Virus record (IMG/VR): IMGVR_UViG_3300048588_000044
Coordinates: 1-26,264 of that record
Direction: 5' to 3' (one strand)
Length of the DNA: 26,264 bases
Source of the DNA: a virus
Below are positions 18,876 to 26,264 of the stretch, piece after piece. The notes under the pieces are model-generated. The model was not told the DNA's origin. It did no database searches and saw only the letters and a list, made by a program, of their open reading frames with translations. The first letter of the stretch is position 1. Every line of letters begins with the position of its first letter. The position numbers and the translations under genes are program-made.

Positions 18876-19765
18876 TATTTTTCTACCCAATACTTAGCTA
18901 GGAACTTTCCTAACCTACGAAGCCATGTGTCAGCAGTTTGCTTGTCTTCAGCTTCGTTCTTTTCATATTCAGCAATTTGTTCAGCGAGTTTTTTATTCTC
19001 TGCAATCTTTGCATCAGCGTTAACCTTTGCTTCATCAAACTTGCTAGATATATCTGCTAGTTTTGCTTGAGCATCAACTAATTGTTCTGGTGTCGGACGA
19101 CCCTTCAATGCTGCTTGCAAGTCGTAAATCTGTTGCTGCCAGTTATCACGTACTGCAATTTCACCAACTGATTGCCAGTTGAGTGCGTTGTCGGCTTCTT
19201 TACTATCAGATATTTGTTCAATAAATGTTAGTGTATCTTTGCCAGCCCACCATGCTAATTCGCCTCGATTACCCCAAGGGCGACCAAGAACCTGTAGGTG
19301 CAACTTATTCAGTCTCCACCACCAGTTATCTGCGTTTTGAATTATAGCCACTGGATTCTCCTGTATTATGTATTTGTCAAGGTTAATTATCTGTTGACCT
19401 TGAGTGATTGGTCGTGTATTCTTCGTAGTCCTTAGAGCCTGACGACCATTTTGCTCATAGTTGGCTTCATTTGCTAAATCCACCCAGATATGTCCATATC
19501 GGACACCATCAATCAAACCCATATCACGGTTAACTACAACGTTTAACCATCCAGAACCATTAGTAGCGATTCCTTGTCTTAGTAGCGTATCACCACAGTC
19601 CTTGGCATTACCACGAGCTGCGTAAGGGTTTGGTACTCCAAGGAAGTTCATCAGACCTTTAATCAGTGAAACACACTGACCCTGGTAAACACCACAGTTT
19701 GCATCTATGCTTTGACCGATAGCTCTTTCGAGATAGTCTCTAACTTCTGCCTTAGTCCGTGCCAT
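18875..19765 (-). CDS. CHAP-domain endolysin
   Basis: I chose the ATG at 19765 (MARTKAEV) with GAGG upstream. A TTG at 19789 is an alternative. The 296-aa protein has an N-terminal CHAP amidase/peptidase domain. Cys31 lies in YQGQCVSLIKGLMNFLG, His92 in RYGHIWVDL, and ARGNAKDCGDTL lies between them. The middle (about 100-180) is rich in Trp and Asn and may bind the wall. The last 90 residues form a coiled coil (AKLADISSKFDEAK...). There is no signal peptide, so export needs a holin, and holin-like genes flank it. It cleaves peptidoglycan for release. Confidence 0.85.
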   Translation of the reverse strand: MARTKAEVRDYLERAIGQSIDANCGVYQGQCVSLIKGLMNFLGVPNPYAARGNAKDCGDTLLRQGIATNGSGWLNVVVNRDMGLIDGVRYGHIWVDLANEANYEQNGRQALRTTKNTRPITQGQQIINLDKYIIQENPVAIIQNADNWWWRLNKLHLQVLGRPWGNRGELAWWAGKDTLTFIEQISDSKEADNALNWQSVGEIAVRDNWQQQIYDLQAALKGRPTPEQLVDAQAKLADISSKFDEAKVNADAKIAENKKLAEQIAEYEKNEAEDKQTADTWLRRLGKFLAKYWVEK

Positions 19766-19856
19766 CTGTAGCCTCGGGTTCTGGAACAAAAGCCTTCTTA
19801 GATGCTAGACTTATATCCTTATTGATAACACTAGCTACTACACCATTGCTTCCCAT
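19752..19856 (-). CDS. small hypothetical protein in the lysis group, 34 aa
   Basis: AAGGAGAATAAT is a strong ribosome-binding site before the ATG at 19856. The 34-aa product (MGSNGVVASVINKDISLASK...) ends in an acidic Pro/Glu tail and overlaps the endolysin start by 14 nt. It is not hydrophobic enough for a holin. It could be a translational coupler for endolysin synthesis. No family is recognised. Confidence 0.5.
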   Translation of the reverse strand: MGSNGVVASVINKDISLASKKAFVPEPEATDGTD

Positions 19857-19872
19857 ATTATTCTCCTTATGT

Positions 19873-20238
19873 TTAACCACCAAATACGCCATTGAAAGCG
19901 TAAGCAGTTAGCAATGCTAATACTGCACCGAAGACTGCAGACAGAGTATTTTGTATCCAAGTCTTCTTTTTGAGGGACTTAACATCTTCCTTTATATCTT
20001 CAATCTCCGTATAGATAGCTTCATGTTCCAATTTAGCCTGTTCTTTCGCCACCTCAATATCTTTATGTGTAGCGAAGTTGTGCGACATTGTTTCTAACTT
20101 TTCAGTTACAGCTTTGAAGCCTTCACGACTTGCTTTTTCAAGCTCCCCAACACGATAGGCAAGGACAGCAGGACTATCCTCACCCATCTGTGGGTTTACA
20201 TTTACTATAGGTTGATTGTTTGTTTTATTGCTAGACAT
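19873..20238 (-). CDS. XhlA-like membrane protein (holin accessory)
   Basis: The 121-aa protein has a disordered N-terminus, a coiled coil (residues about 30-95) and one C-terminal membrane segment (LSAVFGAVLALLTAYAFNGVF). This layout fits hemolysin XhlA-type phage proteins, which associate with the membrane and assist holins. The ATG overlaps the stop of the 1466-aa gene (TAATG), with GAGGAA upstream. Together with the endolysin and the G5-holin-like gene it forms a lysis cassette. Confidence 0.7.
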   Translation of the reverse strand: MSSNKTNNQPIVNVNPQMGEDSPAVLAYRVGELEKASREGFKAVTEKLETMSHNFATHKDIEVAKEQAKLEHEAIYTEIEDIKEDVKSLKKKTWIQNTLSAVFGAVLALLTAYAFNGVFGG

Positions 20239-23200
20239 TATTCCTCATCCAATGCATCATCTATTTTACCTTGTACATCAATGAATAACTTAGAAGTCAT
20301 TTCATCTTGTAGTTCTGGTGGAAGTTCTTTGTGCTTTTTGAAGTAACCTTGTAGGGCAGTAGTTGCCTTCTGATTATATTCATCTCCAAGCCTTTGAGCC
20401 TTCTTAATATTGCCATCACGAACTGCCTCTTTAATCTTATCCAGAGCGTCATTCCTACCAGTCACTTTTTTAGTTTGTGCATAGTAGTCATAGAACTCTT
20501 GTTGGGTTTCACGAGGTAATTGCTCGAATGTAATATCACCAGAGCCTTCTTTCGAACCAAGTCTCATTTCGCTATCGGTTAAAGTTGGGAATCCATCTTT
20601 AATCCATTGACGACCTGCATCCGTAGAATACTGACCGAATAGTGAAGCCTTGAGCTGGTTATCTATACCCATGTCCTGTAAGTAGCGAACCTTACCTTGT
20701 GGGTTTTTGCTGATACCAGACGTAGTAGTTTGTAGTCCTTCTACAGTCTTTTTAATTTGAGTACCAGCTGGGACAATCTGTGACCAGTTGTCATTTAAGA
20801 ACTCATCCATCTTACCAGATTTAATTGCATCGAGCAGACCAATCTTACCCTTGCCGTTACCAGCAATAAGTGATACGAGTGGTGAACGATACAACGATTC
20901 TCCAGCAGTTGAATCTGGGTCGGTAATACTTGCAACCTGGTCGTAGAATGGAATCCATTCCTTCTCGTTGAATCCGATGACAGGCTTCAGTATCTCCGTG
21001 AAGAGAGCTGCAGTTGCACCAGCTGCGAGTAAGTTACCAGCTTGTTTGTAGTTAATACCGTAAGTTCCATCTTTTCGCTTTATAGTCTTAACACCAAGCT
21101 CTGCAAGCATTTCTGCCTGTTTGATAGAGAAGGTAGCCAGCTGTGTAAGTGAGCGAACACCTGCACCGTTAAGTTTGACTGGAATATCTGCAGCACTAGT
21201 TATGAACTGAGTATCTGCAACCTTTTTGATTGCAAAGTCTTTAGCAAACTTCTGAGCGGCTTCACCCTTCAAACCTTTTTCTAAGGCTTCTTCAAGACCC
21301 ATTGATTTAGCACCCCAATATGCCTGTGCACGAAGTGATACGTCAGTACCACGAATCATACCCATCATAAAGTTAGCACCCTTTTCACCAATGTTCTGAA
21401 CCTTATTAAGTCGTCCTAGCTCTGAGTCTAAGTCAACTTGGAAGTGGCGACTAATACCACCATCGAAGATACCAGAGGCAATCATTTCTTTCCATTCAGG
21501 AGAGTTTTTACCTGCAGCAAATGCACGAGTAGCCTGGATTGCACCCTTTGTAGCATTCTTAGCACCGATACCTGCCACTGTGTTTACCACCTGTGTCATG
21601 TTACGGATAGCAGTACCAGGGTTAAGACCCATAGTAGCTACAGCACTAATCATACGTTGTGCACCTAGCGTTTGGCGATAGTGATTACCACCAGTTGCTT
21701 TTCCAGCTTTACCTAATGCAGCATCGACAATACCGTTGAATGCTTTTTCAGCACCGCTTGGTTCTGTGATACCCTTTAGGTTCTCGATATAGCCATCTAC
21801 CCAATCACCAACGGCTTTTGAGGATTCGACTTGCATCTTTATATCTTCTAGTGGTTTAAGAGCTGGCTCGAGCAACGTCTTACGGTTGTAGCCTCGAGAG
21901 TATGCAGCCATAACTTCAACGATGTCTCGGTTGAAATCTCCACCTTCTTCCATACGCTTTTTCAAGTTACCGAAAGAGATGTCAGCTGTAGTTTTACCCT
22001 TAAACAGTCTTTTTACATTTGGGTCATTTTTGTTAAACAAGTGAGGGAAGTAGTCATCAAGAGTTTTATAGCCTAGTGCATTCAAACCAGCTTTCTTCGT
22101 ATCGAAGAACTCTTTGACCAACCCTGCAGTCTCTTCATCGAAACCACTTAGTGTGGAACGCTTACCTTCAACAAAGTCGATTATTTGGCTTGCTTGTTCC
22201 TTACTATTGATACGTTGTGCAATCTGAGAGATTACTGAAATGTCAGCCTTGTTAGCTTGGTTTACAGCAGACTCTGCTCGGATAATACCAGAGAAGATTT
22301 CATCACTACCTGTTAGGGCTTTGATGTTCTTGCTTGGACTGGTAAAGTTAAGCATTGCTTCACGTACACCACCAATGTTTTTAATACTAGGAGATGGTAG
22401 GTCTGTCTGAGTCATAATCTGTGACTGGTATGCATTACGCACATCAGGGTCAGATTCTACAACCTTTTCAGGTCGAGGACTCGTAGAGACATCATCTACT
22501 ATAGCAGTATTATCATTGAATCGTTTTGCAGTTTCTAGGTTGTCTGCACGAGCTGTGCGTTGAGCGTTAAACTCTGCCTCATCAACACTGCGGAATTGGT
22601 CAGGAGCTTGCTCCATCAGGTAGTTGCTCTGGCGAACCAGTTCAGCTTCCTTATTGTCCAAGTGTTCCGCAATCTTAGTTAACTGAGTTGCTTTAGCTGC
22701 GTCATTATCATACCTAGTTCGTAGGTCTTCTATATCTGCAGTATATTTCTCATCAAGTTTGGCTTGTTCTATCTCTTGTCGAGGTAGTGGCATGTTATCA
22801 ATCTCAGCCTGTTGTGCACGGTATGCATCATCAAGTTCAGCTTGTTCAGCCTCAGCCTTAGCAGCAGTAGTAAGTTTTTCAAGTTCAGCCTGGACAACCT
22901 TACGGTCTCCTATTAGTTCACTGGCTGCGTTCTTTACTTCTACTGGCATATTCTGATGTGCAAATATATCTTGAGCACCAGTAACTGGAGTGTCTTGTCG
23001 TGTTGGCAATTCTACTTGACCGTTATCAAACTCATCAAGAATCTTCTGTGCTTCAACTGGGTCATTAGGTAGACCGTTGTTCTCAAAGTTCTTACGAGCA
23101 TCTTCACGTTCTAATGTGAATCCACGTTCTGCGTCATTCTCAAGTGCTATCTTACGCTCTTCCTGTAAAGCAGCGAACTTAGCACGAGCTTGGTCTGGAG

Positions 23201-24638
23201 TTAAGTCTGGAGCACCTTCAGTTTGCATCTTCTGAATCTCGGCATCAACTTCTGCTATATCTCGAGCAGGAGTACCAGCACCTAATAGCTTTTGACCATT
23301 AGAGGCAGCTTGACTACCATCATCAGTAAGACCAATCATTCGGTTGCCTTGGATTTGATTAAACTCACCTTGGCGTTGTAGTTGCTCCGCAGCATCAGCC
23401 TCGTCAGCTAGTTTACCAATCTTAGCATCGGTATCGAGTTCATCAATAACCTTGCCAGAAGTAGCATCTATATCTTCAAGACCTTTAGGAGTTGCTTTGG
23501 GGTCAAACTCTGCAGTTTTTGCAGCCTTAGCAGTTACATCTAATGGAGAACCAATAAATCCACCTGCAGCACCCCTTCGAGCACCTTCCCAAGCAGCGTC
23601 ACCTACGTCACCACCATTTACGGCAGCGACACCAGCACCAAAACCAGCACCGACAACTGCACCAGTTGCGGTAGATTTTGCAGTCTGTTTAGCAATCTGT
23701 CCAGCACCTGCTTCAGCTATTTCTTTAACAGTTTTCTTGGCTACAGACTTTCCGTAGGTTTCAGCAGCTTCTTTGAATCCAGCTTTGACACCAGACTTAA
23801 CAGCTACTTTAGCACCTTTACCAGCAGCACTACCGACACCAGGTAATACATCGAGTGTGCTTAGAGCACCACCAATGTTCCTTTCGGCAAGAGCAGCCTT
23901 TTTTTCTTCATCAGAAAGTTTGTCCCATTCCTTACCCTGGGTAAGTTCGATAAGAGCCTTGTTGACCTCACCATCCTCACCTTCAGCCATAGCTGCCAGA
24001 GTACCGACACCCTCTACACCAAGACTTACGCCTGGGATATATTGAGCACCTTTATAGAACTGTTTACCAGCATCCTTGAACTCTTTTTCGTTCTTAGCTT
24101 GCTCTTCAAATAACTTGTTTGTTTTCTCCGAGTCACCACGAACGTTGTTCTTGGAATACTCACCCATCTCAGCTTTACGCCTAGCCTGGATGTCTTCCCA
24201 TGCTTTTTGCCTATCTGCAGGAAGTTCATCAACAGATGCTGCATTCTCAAAGCCCTTCCAGACCTTTTCATCAGCTTCTTGATTGTACTTCTTATTGATG
24301 GCAGCTTCGCCTTCTTGGTACTTAGACTCTTTAGCCTGTTCGTTACCAATTTCTACGAGACCTTTAACGCTTTCGCCAGTCTCTTTTACGAAGTTGAAAC
24401 CCCCTACACCAATATCTTTTACTGCGTTACCGACACCACCAGCAATATCGCCAGCCCTGTCCCACAGTGATTTGTCATTTTTCTTTGCTTCATCTTCTGC
24501 CTTAGCAGCTGCCAAAAGCTCTTCTTGTCGTTTTTGTCTAGCCTGTTCTTTAAGGTCAGCTTCAGTTGGCTTGTTCCTTTTTTCAACAGCAGCAAAAGTC
24601 TTTAGAAAGTCATCTGCTTCATCTTGTGTCCATGCCAT
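20238..24638 (-). CDS. very large virion-associated protein (internal or ejection type), 1466 aa
   Basis: The start has a strong AGAAAGGAGC ribosome-binding site. The N-terminal 100 residues are charged helices. Gly/Ala-rich weakly hydrophobic segments follow (GAVVGAGFGAGVAAVNGG near 330), then long coiled-coil stretches (about 470-700). A folded region lies at about 750-1250, with GYKTLDDYFPHLF and ATMGLNPGTAIRNMTQVVNTV. A hydrophobic AAGATAALFTEILKPVIGF lies near 1225. There is no enzyme signature that I recognise. Size, position next to lysis genes and composition suggest an internal virion or DNA-ejection protein of podovirus-like phages (inference). Confidence 0.65.
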   Translation of the reverse strand: MAWTQDEADDFLKTFAAVEKRNKPTEADLKEQARQKRQEELLAAAKAEDEAKKNDKSLWDRAGDIAGGVGNAVKDIGVGGFNFVKETGESVKGLVEIGNEQAKESKYQEGEAAINKKYNQEADEKVWKGFENAASVDELPADRQKAWEDIQARRKAEMGEYSKNNVRGDSEKTNKLFEEQAKNEKEFKDAGKQFYKGAQYIPGVSLGVEGVGTLAAMAEGEDGEVNKALIELTQGKEWDKLSDEEKKAALAERNIGGALSTLDVLPGVGSAAGKGAKVAVKSGVKAGFKEAAETYGKSVAKKTVKEIAEAGAGQIAKQTAKSTATGAVVGAGFGAGVAAVNGGDVGDAAWEGARRGAAGGFIGSPLDVTAKAAKTAEFDPKATPKGLEDIDATSGKVIDELDTDAKIGKLADEADAAEQLQRQGEFNQIQGNRMIGLTDDGSQAASNGQKLLGAGTPARDIAEVDAEIQKMQTEGAPDLTPDQARAKFAALQEERKIALENDAERGFTLEREDARKNFENNGLPNDPVEAQKILDEFDNGQVELPTRQDTPVTGAQDIFAHQNMPVEVKNAASELIGDRKVVQAELEKLTTAAKAEAEQAELDDAYRAQQAEIDNMPLPRQEIEQAKLDEKYTADIEDLRTRYDNDAAKATQLTKIAEHLDNKEAELVRQSNYLMEQAPDQFRSVDEAEFNAQRTARADNLETAKRFNDNTAIVDDVSTSPRPEKVVESDPDVRNAYQSQIMTQTDLPSPSIKNIGGVREAMLNFTSPSKNIKALTGSDEIFSGIIRAESAVNQANKADISVISQIAQRINSKEQASQIIDFVEGKRSTLSGFDEETAGLVKEFFDTKKAGLNALGYKTLDDYFPHLFNKNDPNVKRLFKGKTTADISFGNLKKRMEEGGDFNRDIVEVMAAYSRGYNRKTLLEPALKPLEDIKMQVESSKAVGDWVDGYIENLKGITEPSGAEKAFNGIVDAALGKAGKATGGNHYRQTLGAQRMISAVATMGLNPGTAIRNMTQVVNTVAGIGAKNATKGAIQATRAFAAGKNSPEWKEMIASGIFDGGISRHFQVDLDSELGRLNKVQNIGEKGANFMMGMIRGTDVSLRAQAYWGAKSMGLEEALEKGLKGEAAQKFAKDFAIKKVADTQFITSAADIPVKLNGAGVRSLTQLATFSIKQAEMLAELGVKTIKRKDGTYGINYKQAGNLLAAGATAALFTEILKPVIGFNEKEWIPFYDQVASITDPDSTAGESLYRSPLVSLIAGNGKGKIGLLDAIKSGKMDEFLNDNWSQIVPAGTQIKKTVEGLQTTTSGISKNPQGKVRYLQDMGIDNQLKASLFGQYSTDAGRQWIKDGFPTLTDSEMRLGSKEGSGDITFEQLPRETQQEFYDYYAQTKKVTGRNDALDKIKEAVRDGNIKKAQRLGDEYNQKATTALQGYFKKHKELPPELQDEMTSKLFIDVQGKIDDALDEE

Positions 24639-24652
24639 AAATCAGCTCCTTT

Positions 24653-25393
24653 CTATAGATACGACTTATATCGGTCAGTGCTTTTATATTGTTCAGAAGA
24701 ACCACCAGTATAACGCCAGTAGGTATCTGTGAATGTTTTATAGTCACCACCGTTGGCAACCCATACATCTCGAGCGAGGTTGAATGTTCCAGGACTAACA
24801 TATCCATCTCCACCCATTCCTTCTTTAAGAAGTCCAAGTACAAGTTGTGTTTTATCAGCTGGCTTAGGTGCACTTGCTGCACGATTAGCTGCTGCTTGAG
24901 CTGCCTGAGCTGCACGGTCTTTTTCAGCCTGTGATGCTCTGAAGTCACGGTCAAGACGAGCTGCTTCTGCTGCTGCTGCCTGTGCTTCCTGTTGCAAGTT
25001 CCACTGGTTAAGTGATTGCTGTTGTGTCTCACGACTACCAAATGCCTTATTACGAATGTCCGTATCAAGAGACGCATTCATACCCTCTAGGGTTAGAATG
25101 TCTTCTTGCTGTTTAGCTTTAGCTGCTTGTTTGCCTGGTAGGTATTTAGTTGACAGGTAATCAGCCTGTTCCTCGATAGGGATACCACCGAAAGCTAGAC
25201 CCTTACCTGTAGCCTGTTCATTGATTTGATTGAAACCCTGGGTCTTACTAGCATCCAGTGCAAGCTCACTGGCTTTGTAAGTCTCGTTGGTATTTTGTAT
25301 ACCCTTTCCGATGACTTCTCTCTGTGCTGTATAACCTGGTTGCAACTCAGCCATTATCTGGTCGAGAGTTTGCACTGTTGGTGCTGTAGCCAT
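24653..25393 (-). CDS. virion-associated hypothetical protein, 246 aa
   Basis: It is the first gene after the leftward promoter, with AGAGGAAAAATA before the ATG. Residues about 60-95 hold GKGLAFGGIPIEEQADYLSTKYLPG, and residues about 125-180 form an Ala/Gln/Glu-rich helix (QQEAQAAAAEAARL). The C-terminal part (LVLGLLKEGMGGDGYVSPGTFNLARDVWVANGG) is globular and EF-like in its acidic Gly spacing. The pairing with the 1466-aa gene suggests a smaller internal virion protein, but no family is recognised with confidence. Confidence 0.6.
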   Translation of the reverse strand: MATAPTVQTLDQIMAELQPGYTAQREVIGKGIQNTNETYKASELALDASKTQGFNQINEQATGKGLAFGGIPIEEQADYLSTKYLPGKQAAKAKQQEDILTLEGMNASLDTDIRNKAFGSRETQQQSLNQWNLQQEAQAAAAEAARLDRDFRASQAEKDRAAQAAQAAANRAASAPKPADKTQLVLGLLKEGMGGDGYVSPGTFNLARDVWVANGGDYKTFTDTYWRYTGGSSEQYKSTDRYKSYL

Positions 25394-25423
25394 TATTTTT
25401 CCTCTTGTTTAATTCTGTTGTGT

Positions 25424-25452
25424 ATTATACCACATTTAATTAGATTTGTCAA
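25424..25452 (-). promoter_or_regulatory. leftward sigma70-type promoter for virion and lysis genes
   Basis: On the minus strand TTGACA (25447-25452) and TATAAT (25424-25429) are spaced by 17 bp with an extended -10 TGG. It lies just after the stop of the tail-type gene and about 25-30 nt before the 25393 start. It lacks the GTTTGA signature shared by P1-P3 and resembles the sRNA promoter instead. Confidence 0.85.
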
Positions 25453-25457
25453 TACCC

Positions 25458-26264
25458 TTATGCTATTGCTAGTGGAGGATATGGGAATAGTTTTCTATCT
25501 TTAGGGTAGAGATATGAGTCTGCATTTGTATCGAACTGATATGTGTAGCTTCGAATGGCACTGAAAGCACCAGGAAGTACAGTAGTCAGAACGAACGAAT
25601 CATCATAACCCTCAAAGTTCTGTGTAGAACCGTTATAGATAACTGAGTCATAGTAAACAAACTTACCAGCAGGAGAGCCACCGCCACCCTGACCGCCAGG
25701 TACAAACCTAGTAGGGTTAGCGATTTCCCAGTAAATACTGCCAGCTGGTAACGCTTCAGTACGTGGGGTAAGAGTAACAGTTCCTGCCATCCATCGGATA
25801 GTAGTTCTGATTACTAGGTAGCCACTCCTGTGAGCAAAGTATGTGTGGTTATATACAGCCCAGTTTGTTCCGTCATGGAAATAAGTACCAGAGTCTTTTA
25901 TCTCTTCTTTGGTACTATCATCCCTAACAAACATTTGTATTTTACCGCTGAATCCTTGAACGTCTGCTAGAATCTCTGCAAGACCTGGAATCCAGATAAA
26001 TATATCCGATGTATAGCCAATGTTTGTACTATTAAGTGTTAGAGTGCCACTTCTACGAATAGAGTTCCAGCTTAGAGTACCACTGCCAGAGTTGACGATT
26101 TTCCACATCTTCCAGTTAGAAGACATAACAAGTTCGTCTTGTGAGGCAGTTCGTACATCATCACCGTCACCACTAACGTTAATTGCGTATGTACCATCAT
26201 CCTGTTTACCCAAGATAATACGGACATTACCATCTTCGTCAGTGATAACTTTTCGCCTATCCTG
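25458..26264 (-). CDS. tail appendage-like protein, C-terminal part (5' end outside window)
   Basis: The frame is open to the window edge and continues beyond a TTG at 26213, so this is a partial gene. About 268 residues are visible. The first ones (ITDEDGNVRIILGKQDDGTYAINVS) resemble the repeat-like opening of many phage tail and host-specificity proteins (IIGKLPDGTYG type). The rest is beta-rich with Ser/Thr/Gly and aromatic residues, including a GGQGGGG linker near 195 of the visible part. It probably contributes to a tail fibre or baseplate appendage that contacts the host surface. No catalytic motif is visible. Confidence 0.7.
   Translation of the reverse strand, partial: QDRRKVITDEDGNVRIILGKQDDGTYAINVSGDGDDVRTASQDELVMSSNWKMWKIVNSGSGTLSWNSIRRSGTLTLNSTNIGYTSDIFIWIPGLAEILADVQGFSGKIQMFVRDDSTKEEIKDSGTYFHDGTNWAVYNHTYFAHRSGYLVIRTTIRWMAGTVTLTPRTEALPAGSIYWEIANPTRFVPGGQGGGGSPAGKFVYYDSVIYNGSTQNFEGYDDSFVLTTVLPGAFSAIRSYTYQFDTNADSYLYPKDRKLFPYPPLAIA

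Noticed and set aside
1-26264. CRISPR arrays, insertion sequences, integrase or attachment sites
   Set aside because: No regularly spaced repeats, transposase motifs, recombinase signatures or flanking direct repeats were seen.

Overview
The window is a densely packed double-stranded DNA phage (or prophage-like) genome segment that is moderately AT-rich. It has short overlapping genes, ATGA/TAATG junctions, almost no intergenic space and two opposed transcription blocks. The code looks standard, with TAA, TAG and TGA all used as stops. Host inference, moderate to low confidence: a monoderm bacterium, possibly Candidatus Saccharibacteria or a relative. The clues are an Apf/SLT-like lysozyme domain of a type common in Saccharibacteria and lactobacilli, a CHAP endolysin, a G5-holin-like protein and a PIF1-type helicase. 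No taxonomic marker proves this.

Forward block (1-18279). Positions 1-602 hold small unknown genes. A strong promoter at 608-636 is followed by about 400 nt without a convincing ORF that can form a nested multi-branch RNA fold. Next come small genes and a PIF1/Dda-like helicase (1737-2969). A divergent promoter region at 3397-3505 fires left into a compact predicted sRNA with its own terminator (3310-3390). It fires right into a 28-aa membrane peptide, a HIRAN-PD-(D/E)XK nuclease fusion, an SSB-like protein, a T7-type Holliday junction resolvase and an HNH protein. A third promoter of the same design (6680-6708) leads into a frameshifted lysozyme gene and an RNA region (7564-8262) with three tRNA or tRNA-like genes, two of them with abnormal anticodon domains.

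From 8263 to 18279 is a long run of accessory and nucleic-acid genes. It includes a DEDD exonuclease with a zinc finger, a glutaredoxin, two HNH endonucleases and a DUF6378-like protein. It also holds an RNA-repair-like set (nucleotidyltransferase, Rnl2-type RNA ligase, T4-Pnk-like kinase-phosphatase), a methyltransferase-glycosyltransferase pair and coiled-coil proteins.

A bidirectional terminator (18282-18315) separates this block from the leftward block (26264-18321). The leftward block starts with the 3' part of a tail-appendage-like gene. A promoter (25424-25452) then precedes two virion-type proteins (246 aa and a very large 1466-aa one), an XhlA-like membrane protein, a CHAP endolysin and a G5-domain protein with holin-like membrane helices. 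In short, the right strand carries replication, recombination and RNA-metabolism functions and the left strand carries virion and lysis functions. No terminase, capsid, portal or DNA polymerase gene was recognised in the window.
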